A model generated the notes under the pieces. The model saw nothing but the letters and a program-made list of their open reading frames with translations. It did no database searches and was not told the DNA's origin. The position numbers and the translations under genes were made by a program. Shown here in pieces: positions 44,663-52,753 of a stretch of 64,000 bases of DNA. This DNA is from Gordonia sp. UBA7599 (GTDB taxonomy: Bacteria > Actinomycetota > Actinomycetes > Mycobacteriales > Mycobacteriaceae): assembly GCA_002477755.1 (NCBI GenBank), contig DLKD01000136.1:62785-126784 (forward strand), written 5' to 3'. Position 1 is the stretch's first letter; each line of letters opens with the position of its first letter.

Positions 44663-45634
44663 ATGAAGATCGTGACGTTCTGTCCGAACGGCGACGGCCC
44701 GGCCCGCCCGGGGGTCCTCGACGGCGACGACATCGTCGACCTGACCCAGCCGACGACGGGCGGTCCCGCGCCGGCGTCGGTGCTGGACCTCCTGCGCGCC
44801 GGCCCGGCAGCCCTCGACGCCGTGCGTGAAACCGTCGACCGTTCCCGGGCCACCGGCCAGGGCCGCATCGCCCAGAACAACGCACAACTGCTCGCCCCGA
44901 TCCCGCGGCCCAACTCGATGCGCGACTTCATGCTCGTCGAGGAGCACGTCCGCAACTCGATGGGCTCGGTCCCCGACGAGTGGTACGCGCTGCCGATCCA
45001 CTGGAAGGGCAACCCCGACACCGTCTTCGGCCCCGACGACGAGATCCCCTGGCCCTACTACACCGACAAGCTCGACTACGAGCTCGAGGTCGCCGCCGTG
45101 CTGGGCCGGCCGGTCTACCGCGCGAGTGTCGACGAGGCGCAGGCGAGCATCGTCGGGTACACGATCTTCAACGACTGGAGCGCCCGCGACATCCAGCTGC
45201 GCGAGATGTCCGTCGGCCTCGGACCCGCGTTCGGCAAAGACTTCGCGACGTCCATGGGCCCGGTCCTGGTCACCGCCGACGAATTCGACACTGCCGACGC
45301 AAGCATGAGCGCGCGGGTCAACGGCGAGACGTGGTCGTCGGGTTCACTCGGCGAGATGCGCTTCAGCTTCGCCGAGGCGATCTCCGCGCTGTCCGCCGAG
45401 CAGCCCCTGCAACCCGGCGACGTGTTCGGCGGCGGCACTGTCGGGCGCGGATGCGGTTTCGAATTGAAGCGCTGGATCCAGCCCGGCGACGTCGTCGAAC
45501 TCGACGTCGACGGGATCGGCGTCCTGCGCAACGTCGTCGGTGCGAAGCGTCCACGACCCGAGGGCGGTCTCGACCTCACCGCCAAACCTCACGCAACAGT
45601 AAGCACCCAACCAACCCGGACGGAGACACCATGA
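44663..45634 (+). CDS. Fumarylacetoacetate hydrolase (FAH) family protein
   Basis: 323-aa FAH-fold enzyme. Metal ligands are expected in LDYELEVAAVLGRPV; FNDWSARDIQLREM and GPAFGKDFATSMGPVL are the substrate-side blocks, and FGGGTVGRGCGFEL closes the site. Members hydrolyse carbon-carbon bonds in 1,3-dicarbonyl compounds or decarboxylate/isomerise catechol products. As first gene of an operon with a BVMO and a CoA ligase it probably acts on a ring-opened diketone-like intermediate. The Thr/Pro-rich tail is unlike the family. The next gene overlaps by ATGA. Confidence 0.82.
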   Translation: MKIVTFCPNGDGPARPGVLDGDDIVDLTQPTTGGPAPASVLDLLRAGPAALDAVRETVDRSRATGQGRIAQNNAQLLAPIPRPNSMRDFMLVEEHVRNSMGSVPDEWYALPIHWKGNPDTVFGPDDEIPWPYYTDKLDYELEVAAVLGRPVYRASVDEAQASIVGYTIFNDWSARDIQLREMSVGLGPAFGKDFATSMGPVLVTADEFDTADASMSARVNGETWSSGSLGEMRFSFAEAISALSAEQPLQPGDVFGGGTVGRGCGFELKRWIQPGDVVELDVDGIGVLRNVVGAKRPRPEGGLDLTAKPHATVSTQPTRTETP

Positions 45635-46557
45635 CGACCATCGAGCGGGCGGCCACCGTCGGCACGCTGCAGCCGCTGGGCGGGGGCTTCCACGCCTTCA
45701 TCCAGCCCGACGGTGGGTGGGGCCTCAACAACGCGGGCCTGTTCGCCGGCGAGCGCAGCACCGTGCTCATCGACACCTGCTTCACCGAGAGCCGCGGCAA
45801 GCGGCTGCGCGACGCGGTGGCGGCGGTCGCCAACCAGCCGGTCGGGGTCATCGTGAACACCCACCACCACGGCGACCACACCTACGGCAACTACCTGTTC
45901 CCCGAGGCGACGATCATCGCGCAGCACGCCTGCCGCGACCGCATGCTCGCCACCGGACTGGACACCTGCCACCTGTTCGAAGGCGTCGACTGGGGCGACC
46001 TGGAGATCTCCGAACCGACGGTCACCTTCACCGACGAGATCACCCTGCACCTCGACGACAGTGCCGCGACGGTCCGCCACCCCGGCCGCGCCGCGCACAC
46101 GAACGAGGACGCCTACGTGTGGATCCCCGAGCGCCGATTGCTCTACACCGGTGACCTCGTCTTCAACCGCGGCACGCCGTTCGTCCTGATGGGCTCGGTG
46201 ACCGGGCTGATCACCACGCTGCGCGAATTGGCCGAACTAGACGTCGAAACGCTCGTCCCCGGGCACGGCGCCATCGGCGATGCCAGCCTGATCCAGCCGC
46301 AGATCGACTACCTCGAACTCGTCTGGGAGGCCGCGCGCGAGGGCATGGCCGACGGTCTGACGCCCCTGGAAACAGCGCGGCGCACCGACCTGGGTGCCTA
46401 CGCGTCGTGGCTCGACGCCGAGCGGCTGCCCGCCAACCTGCACCGCGCCTATTCCGAGCTGCGCGGTGAGGAACCGGGCCGGGTCCTCGACCTCGCCCCC
46501 ATCGTCGCCGACATGGTCGCCTTCAACGACGGCAAGCCCCTGCACTGCCTCGCGTAG
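45631..46557 (+). CDS. Metallo-beta-lactamase-fold hydrolase in the BVMO operon
   Basis: 308-aa MBL-fold enzyme. The zinc motif is NTHHHGDHTYGN (HHHGDH at 78-83), with further ligands in LLYTGDLVF and VPGHG. A C-terminal helical part (about 210-308) is larger than in simple lactonases. In this operon, a lactonase opening the product of the Baeyer-Villiger step is an attractive role, but other ester or thioester hydrolysis is possible. ATG 45631 overlaps the FAH TGA. Confidence 0.82.
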   Translation: MTTIERAATVGTLQPLGGGFHAFIQPDGGWGLNNAGLFAGERSTVLIDTCFTESRGKRLRDAVAAVANQPVGVIVNTHHHGDHTYGNYLFPEATIIAQHACRDRMLATGLDTCHLFEGVDWGDLEISEPTVTFTDEITLHLDDSAATVRHPGRAAHTNEDAYVWIPERRLLYTGDLVFNRGTPFVLMGSVTGLITTLRELAELDVETLVPGHGAIGDASLIQPQIDYLELVWEAAREGMADGLTPLETARRTDLGAYASWLDAERLPANLHRAYSELRGEEPGRVLDLAPIVADMVAFNDGKPLHCLA

Positions 46558-46612
46558 TCGCCTTCCCAACCACCCGCCGATCAACCATCATCAACTCACG
46601 ACGGAGAGTCCC

Positions 46613-48286
46613 ATGAACCAGCACACCACCACCGATTCCACACCGACCGAGGTCGACGTCCTCGTCGTCGGCGCCGGGTTTTCCGGCCTGCGCGCCCTGC
46701 AGCACCTGAGGGAGAAGGGCTACACGGTCCACGTCATCGAGGCCGGCGACGACGTCGGCGGTACGTGGTACTGGAACACCTACCCGGGGGCGCGCGTCGA
46801 CATCGAGAGCCTCGAATACTCCTACGCCTTCGACGACGACCTGCAGCAGGAATGGGTGTGGCCCGAGCGGTACGCCGCGCAGTCCGACGTGCTGCGCTAC
46901 CTGCGCCACGTCGCCGACCGCTTCGATCTGCGCCGCGACATCACCTTCGGCGAGCGGGTCACCTCCTGCGTCTTCGACGAAGGTGACGGCACCTGGCTGA
47001 TCACCACCGACACCGGTGCGCAGTGGCGCTCGCGCTTCTTCATCCCCGCCGTCGGGTTCCTCTCGACGCCCTACATCCCGGAGATCGAGGGACTCGCCGA
47101 CTTCGACGGCCCGGTGATCCACTCCGCGCAGTGGCCGCGCGAGGGCATCGACCTGACGGGCAAGCGCGTCGCGATCATCGGCACCGGGTCCAGCGGCGTG
47201 CAGCTGATCCCGAAAATCGCCGAGCAGGCCGAGTCGTTGACGGTGCTGCAGCGCAGCCCGATGTGGGTGGTGCCGCTGCAGAACACGCCGATGCCGCTGG
47301 AGTACCAGACGCGGATCAAGTCGGTGTACCCGGAGTTGCGCCGCCGCGAGCTCGACGAGTCGTTCGCCGGCAACTTCCTCGTCGACTGGGAGATGCGTCC
47401 TTCGGAGACGCGGTCGGCGCTCGAGGTCACCCCGGAGGAGCGCGAGGCCGAGTACGAGTTCCGGTGGGAGGCCGGCGGGCTCTCGCTGTACACCAGCTTC
47501 GCCGACTTGATCTTCAACCAAGAGGCCAACGACACGTTGCGCGACTTCCTGGAGCGCAAGGTCCGCGGCATGATCAAGGATCCGGCGACCGCCGACCAGT
47601 TGATCCCCAAGGACCACCCGCCGCTGACCAAGCGGCTGTGCTGCGAGACCGGCTACTACGACGCCTTCAACCGCGACAACGTGCACCTCGTCAACACCAA
47701 GGCCGACCCGATCGCCACCGTGACGCCCACCGGGGTGCGCCTGGCAAGCGGGGTGACCGTCGACGCCGATGTGCTCGTGCTCGCCACCGGCTTCGACGCC
47801 GCCACCGGCTCACTGACCCGGCTGAACATCACCGGCACGGGTGGGCGGACGCTTGCTGAACACTGGGCCGCCGGTGCCCGCACGCACCTGGGCCTCATGT
47901 CCGACGCGTTCCCCAACATGTTCTTCCTCTCCGGTCCGCTGAGCCCGGGCGGCTTCTTCTCCCCGCCGCTGCAGTCCGATTACCAGGTGCAGGTTGCCGG
48001 CCGGATCATGGACATGGTCGGTGAGCAGGGCGCGCGGTCTATCGAGCCGAAGGGTGAATCGATCGACGGTTGGATGGCCCAGGTCGACGCGATCTACAAC
48101 ATGACCCTGGCGCCCAAGGCCAGCAGTTGGTGGAGCGGCGAGAACATCCCCGGCAAGCCCAAGCAGTTCCTGTACTTCCTCGGCGGATTCGCGATGTACC
48201 GCGACCTGTGCGAGCAGGAGCTGGCCGAAGGCCTGCAGGACTACGTCGTCAGCGACGGTGCAGTCCCCGCCGGCGCGACCTCGTAG
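46613..48286 (+). CDS. Baeyer-Villiger monooxygenase (flavin-dependent)
   Basis: 557-aa type I BVMO that inserts oxygen next to a ketone using FAD and NADPH. FAD loop GAGFSG at 20-25, GGTWYWNTYPGARVD (49-63), the BVMO fingerprint FDGPVIHSAQWP (164-175), and the NADPH loop GTGSSG (190-195) are all present. The sequence is of the cyclohexanone/cyclopentanone monooxygenase group rather than EtaA type. ACGGAGAGTCCC precedes ATG 46613. It lies 55 bp after the MBL gene and is followed after 10 bp by a CoA ligase gene. Confidence 0.9.
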   Translation: MNQHTTTDSTPTEVDVLVVGAGFSGLRALQHLREKGYTVHVIEAGDDVGGTWYWNTYPGARVDIESLEYSYAFDDDLQQEWVWPERYAAQSDVLRYLRHVADRFDLRRDITFGERVTSCVFDEGDGTWLITTDTGAQWRSRFFIPAVGFLSTPYIPEIEGLADFDGPVIHSAQWPREGIDLTGKRVAIIGTGSSGVQLIPKIAEQAESLTVLQRSPMWVVPLQNTPMPLEYQTRIKSVYPELRRRELDESFAGNFLVDWEMRPSETRSALEVTPEEREAEYEFRWEAGGLSLYTSFADLIFNQEANDTLRDFLERKVRGMIKDPATADQLIPKDHPPLTKRLCCETGYYDAFNRDNVHLVNTKADPIATVTPTGVRLASGVTVDADVLVLATGFDAATGSLTRLNITGTGGRTLAEHWAAGARTHLGLMSDAFPNMFFLSGPLSPGGFFSPPLQSDYQVQVAGRIMDMVGEQGARSIEPKGESIDGWMAQVDAIYNMTLAPKASSWWSGENIPGKPKQFLYFLGGFAMYRDLCEQELAEGLQDYVVSDGAVPAGATS

Positions 48287-48296
48287 GCGGGCAGCG

Positions 48297-49823
48297 GTGG
48301 AGCACCTGTCGCAGCTCCTCGTCGACGCCGCTGGGCGTCACGGGGAGCGGGTCGCCCTGAGCCTCGACGACGTCGAGCTGACGTTCGCGCAGCTGCGCGA
48401 GGCAGCGGTCGCCGTGGCGGCAGATCTTCGTCGACGAGGATTGCGGGCCGGGGACCGGGTGGCACTCGTGCTGCCGAACGTCCCCGCCTTCGCGGTCGCG
48501 TTCTACGGAGCGCAGCTGGCCGATCTCGTCGTCGTGCCGATCAACCCAATGTGCAAGGAGCGCGAGATCGCGTACTTCCTCGAGGACTCGGGGGCGCGCG
48601 TGGTCTTTGCCTACGACGGGGAGGTCGCCGACACCGTGGAGGCCGGAGTCGGCAGGGCAGCTGATCGAGATGGCGACGCGGGTGCCGAGGATGCTGGCGC
48701 TGTTGATTCCGGGGTCGCCGTCTGGCGATGTGATGAGCGGGGTCCGTTGGGGCTGATAGGTGCCGATGCTTCGCCGCAACCGACGCGGTCGGCGCAGGAC
48801 ACCGCGGTGATCCTGTACACCTCGGGCACGACGGGAGTCTCCAAGGGCGCGGAGCTGACCCACCGCAACCTGGTGAGCAACGCCCGCACCACCGCCGCGC
48901 ACATCACGCAGATCGACGAGATCGACGTGATCATGGGCTGTCTGCCGCTGTTCCACTGCTTCGGGCTGACGTGCGCGATGAACGCGGCGTTCAGCGTGGG
49001 AGCCCGCCTCACGCTGATCCCGCGCTTCGACCCAGACCGTGCGCTGGCGGTTATGAAGCGCGACGCGGTGACGGTCTTCGCCGGAGTGCCGACGATGTAT
49101 TCGGCGCTGCTCAACGCGGCGGGCGACAAGGCCGTGCCGTCGTTGCGCTCGTGCATCTCCGGCGGTGCATCGCTGCCGGGTGAGGTGCTGCGCGCGTTCG
49201 AGGCCGAATTCGACTGCATCATCCTCGAGGGCTACGGACTCTCGGAAACGTCGCCGGCGGCATCGTTCAACGTGCCCGAGTCCCCGCGCAAAGTCGGCTC
49301 GGTGGGCCGTGCGCTTCCGGGCGTCGAGATGAGGGTCGTCGACGCGAAGGGTGTCGACGTTCCCGACGGGGAGGTCGGCGAGATCGTCATCCGGGGCGAG
49401 AACCTGATGCGCGGGTATTGGGGCCGGCCCGATGCCACCGCCGAGGCGATTCCCGACGGCTGGTTCCGCTCCGGCGACCTGGGTACGCGCGACGGCGACG
49501 GCTACTTCGCAATCGTCGACCGCAAGAAGGACATGATCATCCGCGGCGGATACAACGTCTATCCGCGTGAAGTGGAGGAGGTCCTCTACGAGCACCCCGA
49601 CGTCGTCGAGGCCGCCGTCGTCGGCGTGCCCGATGAGCACCTGGGGCAGGAAGTCGCCGCGGCTGTGGCTTTGCGTCCGGGGGCGGTGGCCAGCGCCGAT
49701 GACATCCGGGAGTACGTGCGCGAACAGATTGCCGGCTACAAGTACCCGCGGGTCGTGTGGATCCGCGAGAGTCTGCCGAAAGGCCCGACCGGCAAGATCC
49801 TGCGTCGGGAGCTCCGGCCGTAG
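48297..49823 (+). CDS. AMP-dependent acyl-CoA ligase closing the BVMO operon
   Basis: 508-aa adenylate-forming ligase. P-loop VILYTSGTTGVSKGAE, adenine motif GYGLSET, SGDLGTRDGDGYF, hinge RGGYNVYPREVEEVL and catalytic lysine in GPTGKILRREL. It would activate the hydroxy- or dicarboxylic acid released from ring opening so that beta-oxidation can continue. An Asp/Ala-rich insert (about 115-150) is less conserved. The start is uncertain; GTG 48297 is used here because it lies 10 bp after the BVMO stop. A 77-bp element follows 9 bp after the stop. Confidence 0.85.
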   Translation: MEHLSQLLVDAAGRHGERVALSLDDVELTFAQLREAAVAVAADLRRRGLRAGDRVALVLPNVPAFAVAFYGAQLADLVVVPINPMCKEREIAYFLEDSGARVVFAYDGEVADTVEAGVGRAADRDGDAGAEDAGAVDSGVAVWRCDERGPLGLIGADASPQPTRSAQDTAVILYTSGTTGVSKGAELTHRNLVSNARTTAAHITQIDEIDVIMGCLPLFHCFGLTCAMNAAFSVGARLTLIPRFDPDRALAVMKRDAVTVFAGVPTMYSALLNAAGDKAVPSLRSCISGGASLPGEVLRAFEAEFDCIILEGYGLSETSPAASFNVPESPRKVGSVGRALPGVEMRVVDAKGVDVPDGEVGEIVIRGENLMRGYWGRPDATAEAIPDGWFRSGDLGTRDGDGYFAIVDRKKDMIIRGGYNVYPREVEEVLYEHPDVVEAAVVGVPDEHLGQEVAAAVALRPGAVASADDIREYVREQIAGYKYPRVVWIRESLPKGPTGKILRRELRP

Positions 49824-49832
49824 TAGGCGTAC

Positions 49833-49909
49833 CTGCTGAGATTTCTCCCGTGGTGGGTTATCGAGGGCAATGTTCCCTCGGTGGTGCACCACGGGAGTTT
49901 TTTCAGTCG
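49833..49909. repeat. 77-bp palindromic element 4 (subfamily B)
   Basis: Nearly identical to the element at 43507 (three differences, all in the GGCCGTC/GGTTATC spacer). It has the same hairpin arms and T6 tract and lies 9 bp downstream of the ligase stop, so it can end this operon's transcript. The remaining 150 bp up to 50060 hold no gene I can support. Confidence 0.9.
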
Positions 49910-50060
49910 GTGTATTGATAAATCGATTGCGACGCCGATCCGGGCGTGGCTAGCGTGGGGTCGTCAGGACTTCGAGTGAATGACTAGGGAGGTGGGTCGA
50001 TGACCGTCGCAGTTCGTGCTGTCCGCAGTACTCCGACTCATCCCACCCCTAGGAATTCAC

Positions 50061-51137
50061 ATGTCCTCTCCAACCTCTGAATCTTTCGATCTCTCCACAC
50101 TCGGCTGGGACGCCTTTCGCGACGCCGGGTTCGCCGACTACGCTGCCGCCGGGCTGATCCCCGCTCGGGTTTCGCGCGTCGACCGAGGGCGTTGTGACGT
50201 CCACACCTCGCTCGGTCTGTTTCGTGCCGCTACCCCGGCGGTCGTATCCGAAGAGGGCGGCGTCGTCACCGGCGACTGGGCGGCGCTGCGCCTCGACGGC
50301 ACCCCGCAACTGGTGGCCGTGCTCCCTCGGCGCGGTGCCATCTACCGTGCCTCCTCGGACCGCACTTCGCGTCGGCAGGCGCTGGTCGCCAACGTCGACA
50401 CCGTGGTCGTCGCGACCGCGTTGACCGCCAAGCTGCGCCCGTCGAAGGTCGAGCGCCTCATGGCGCTGGCCTGGGATGAGGGTGCGACGCCTGTCGTGCT
50501 GCTCACCAAGGCCGACCTTTTCGACGGTGATCCCGCCGTCGCCGCGGCCGACTTCGCAGCACAGGTCCCCGGCGTCGAAGTGCTGCAGGTCAGCTCGATC
50601 ACCGGTGACGGCCTCGACGCTCTGCGCGAGCAACTGCGCGGCACCACGGTGGTACTCGGCGCGTCCGGCGTCGGGAAGTCGACGCTGGTCAACGCGATCG
50701 TCGGGGCCGACCGCATGGACACCGGTGCCGTGCGCTCCGCCGATGACAAAGGCCGTCACACGACGGTCACCCGCGAACTCATCCCCTTTCCCGGTGGTGT
50801 CCTCATCGACACCCCCGGGCTGCGGGGGATCGGGTTGCAGGACGCCGACGAAGGCATCGAGCGCGTGTACGCCGACATCGAGGCGCTGGCCGCGCAGTGT
50901 CGTTTCGCGGATTGTCAGCACCGGTCGGAGCCGGGCTGCGTGGTACGAGCGGCGATTGACGACGACGAGCTGGATGCCGATCGTCTAGACCGCTACGAGC
51001 GGATGCTGCGCGAGAGTCAATGGGCAGCCAGTCGCGGAAATGCGCGTGCCGAACGCGAGCGCCAGGAGCAGTGGAAGACGGTCACCCGCCAGCAGCGGGC
51101 GAAGTATCAACTCCGCGAGCGCAACAGGAAACGGTGA
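50061..51137 (+). CDS. rsgA: Ribosome small-subunit-dependent GTPase A
   Basis: 358-aa circularly permuted GTPase that acts in late 30S assembly. Motifs appear in the permuted order G4 (LLTKADL), G1 (GASGVGKST), G3 (DTPGLRG). An N-terminal OB-like domain precedes them. The zinc site CRFADCQHRSEPGC follows, and a very basic C-terminal tail (QRAKYQLRERNRKR) may bind rRNA. The ATG at 50061 follows CCCTAGGAATTCAC; an upstream in-frame start is less likely. Its TGA lies inside a palindromic repeat. Confidence 0.9.
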   Translation: MSSPTSESFDLSTLGWDAFRDAGFADYAAAGLIPARVSRVDRGRCDVHTSLGLFRAATPAVVSEEGGVVTGDWAALRLDGTPQLVAVLPRRGAIYRASSDRTSRRQALVANVDTVVVATALTAKLRPSKVERLMALAWDEGATPVVLLTKADLFDGDPAVAAADFAAQVPGVEVLQVSSITGDGLDALREQLRGTTVVLGASGVGKSTLVNAIVGADRMDTGAVRSADDKGRHTTVTRELIPFPGGVLIDTPGLRGIGLQDADEGIERVYADIEALAAQCRFADCQHRSEPGCVVRAAIDDDELDADRLDRYERMLRESQWAASRGNARAERERQEQWKTVTRQQRAKYQLRERNRKR

Positions 51138-51183
51138 TCGAGTGCCGGCGAGCCCCCATGGGCGAGCCGGTGTATCGAGATCA
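51133..51183. repeat. Palindromic repeat between rsgA and the SCO6745-type gene
   Basis: GGTGATCGAGTGCCGGCGAG at the left pairs with the right side GGCGAGCCGGTGTATCGAGA-TCAC. It provides the TGA of rsgA (51135-51137) and, on the other strand, the TGA of the leftward gene (51181-51183). It is a member of the family also seen at 26276, 62313 and 63470. Confidence 0.75.
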
Positions 51184-52044
51184 CTTCTTCTTGGTGCCCG
51201 GAAGTACGCCGGCATCCAGGACCTTCTTGGCCAGTGGACGCATTGCGTCGAGGAGCTCATCGGCGCCCGGACCCGTCCATGCGGACTCGCTCACCGCGTC
51301 GGTCATGGCCTCCATGTCGTCGTAGAGCTCGGCGCCATCGGGCGTCAGGCGGTGTCCGACGGGGCTGTCGGTGCGCTCGATGAGGCCGCGCTCGACGAGG
51401 CGTTCGACCGATGCATTCCAGTCGTCCTCGGACCACCCGCGCGTGAGCATCGTCATCGTCTTGCCCATCGCACGTCGGCGGATGGTCGGGTCCAGTAGAT
51501 CGGCCTCGTGGAAGACGCAGGCGTCGAGCCCGTCGATGCCGTGGACCACCAGGGCCGCAATGTGGTTGTCGCCGCGCCACTCTCGTAGGACGGTGATGTG
51601 CTGCCACAGCGCCAGGATCGGCTCGTCGGGCACATCGGCGGCGGCCCATGCGGCGGCCAACGCGCGCCCGCTGAGCGGGAGCGACGCCGCGAGCTCGCCG
51701 TAGCGCGCGGCGAGGTCGGCGATCTGCGGCCCGGTCGCATCCTCGCCGAGGATCGCGCCGAACTGCTCGCTGAGCATCTGGTTGCGTCGGGCGTTGACGA
51801 CGTCGAGCCCGGCCGCACACGCGTTGGTCCACGCGTTGTCGATGAGCTGGGGTGCGAAGTTGTAGAACGTCGCGGTGACGACGGAACTGTCGCACGGGCC
51901 CAGCGGCGCACCGCGGCCGCCGACGTAGACGGCGTACGGATCGAGTCCGGTATCGGTCTGCATCGCACCCAAGCCGGGATTGAAATAGGCCAGGATGTGG
52001 AACGGTTCCAGGGTCTCGTACGCCTTGCGGGCTGTGCTGCTCAC
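51181..52044 (-). CDS. SCO6745-family protein (helical domain plus winged helix)
   Basis: 287-aa protein of an actinobacterial family named after SCO6745. The N-terminal two thirds are helical (RKAYETLEPFHILAYFNPG, SGRALAAAWAAADVPDEP). The C-terminal third has a MarR-like winged helix (WNASVERLVERGLIERTDSPVGHRLTPDG). The biochemical role is unknown. It ends in a Lys-rich tail. The GTG at 52044 has a clear GAGGAGG site 6 bp upstream, so this start is preferred. Confidence 0.78.
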   Translation of the reverse strand: MSSTARKAYETLEPFHILAYFNPGLGAMQTDTGLDPYAVYVGGRGAPLGPCDSSVVTATFYNFAPQLIDNAWTNACAAGLDVVNARRNQMLSEQFGAILGEDATGPQIADLAARYGELAASLPLSGRALAAAWAAADVPDEPILALWQHITVLREWRGDNHIAALVVHGIDGLDACVFHEADLLDPTIRRRAMGKTMTMLTRGWSEDDWNASVERLVERGLIERTDSPVGHRLTPDGAELYDDMEAMTDAVSESAWTGPGADELLDAMRPLAKKVLDAGVLPGTKKK

Positions 52045-52104
52045 CGGTCGCCTCCTCGATGTTGCGTCTTAGGTCCACCGTACGGTGCGTTCCCGCGCTC
52101 TCGC

Positions 52105-52142
52105 CTCGATCCCGCGGCCTCGATCGGGGCGGCGGGATCGAG
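52105..52142 (-). terminator. Hairpin after the MPT63-like gene
   Basis: CTCGATCCCGC (52105-52115) and its exact complement GCGGGATCGAG (52132-52142) form an 11-bp stem with a 16-base loop. It lies 40 bp downstream of the MPT63-like stop and upstream of the SCO6745-type start, as expected for a terminator between leftward units. Confidence 0.65.
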
Positions 52143-52182
52143 ACGGAGGGGCGGGAAGCTTTCGGCGCCGTGCCTTGCCGTC

Positions 52183-52665
52183 CTACGAGCCGAAAGAGCC
52201 GAAGGGCGACGCGGGGGTCGGGGTCTGCTTGGTCTTGTGCCAGCGGATCGTCCAACTGGCCAACCGATCGCCGAGGACGTCTTCGAAGACGATCCTTGTC
52301 GGGCGCGGTCCGTCGATCTCGAAGCCGACGGTCCCGCGTGCTCGCTCGCCGGCCGGAAGATCACCCGAGCCCAGTGTGGTCACCGAATAGTCGGGCCAGT
52401 CGTACTTCGTCCCGTCATCGGCCTTGGCCGACCAGTAGAGGGGGTTGACTGCCACTTCGCCGCGCGTCGCCTCGATGATGACGGTGAAGCTGAGCACGCC
52501 GTTGCTCATGTTGATGTCGTCGATGTCGACATAGCCGGAGCCGTTGTATTCCTGCGTGAAGTACCTCCCCTGAATCGCGTGCGCCGGAGCCGCTGGCGCC
52601 AGAAAGGCAATGACTGCCAGGCCCAGCGCGGTGAGCAGACTGGCAAAGCGAACGAAAGCGTTCAT
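52183..52665 (-). CDS. Secreted MPT63-like protein (DUF1942)
   Basis: 160-aa exported protein. The signal peptide MNAFVRFASLLTALGLAVIA... ends at APAHA, so cleavage is expected after residue 32. The mature beta-sandwich resembles mycobacterial MPT63: ATRGEVAVNPLYWSAKADDG, then SGDLPAGERARGTVGFEIDG and a final SWTIRW. The function of MPT63 is unknown; an immunoglobulin-like fold is known for the family. GGAGGAAACC is a strong ribosome site before ATG 52665. Confidence 0.78.
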   Translation of the reverse strand: MNAFVRFASLLTALGLAVIAFLAPAAPAHAIQGRYFTQEYNGSGYVDIDDINMSNGVLSFTVIIEATRGEVAVNPLYWSAKADDGTKYDWPDYSVTTLGSGDLPAGERARGTVGFEIDGPRPTRIVFEDVLGDRLASWTIRWHKTKQTPTPASPFGSFGS

Positions 52666-52753
52666 GGTTTCCTCCAAGTAATGATTACGGACCGACCGAA
52701 TCGGTCCGCGTGCCGGAGGAAAGGTATAGCCGGACGGTCTGACAGAGGTGCCG

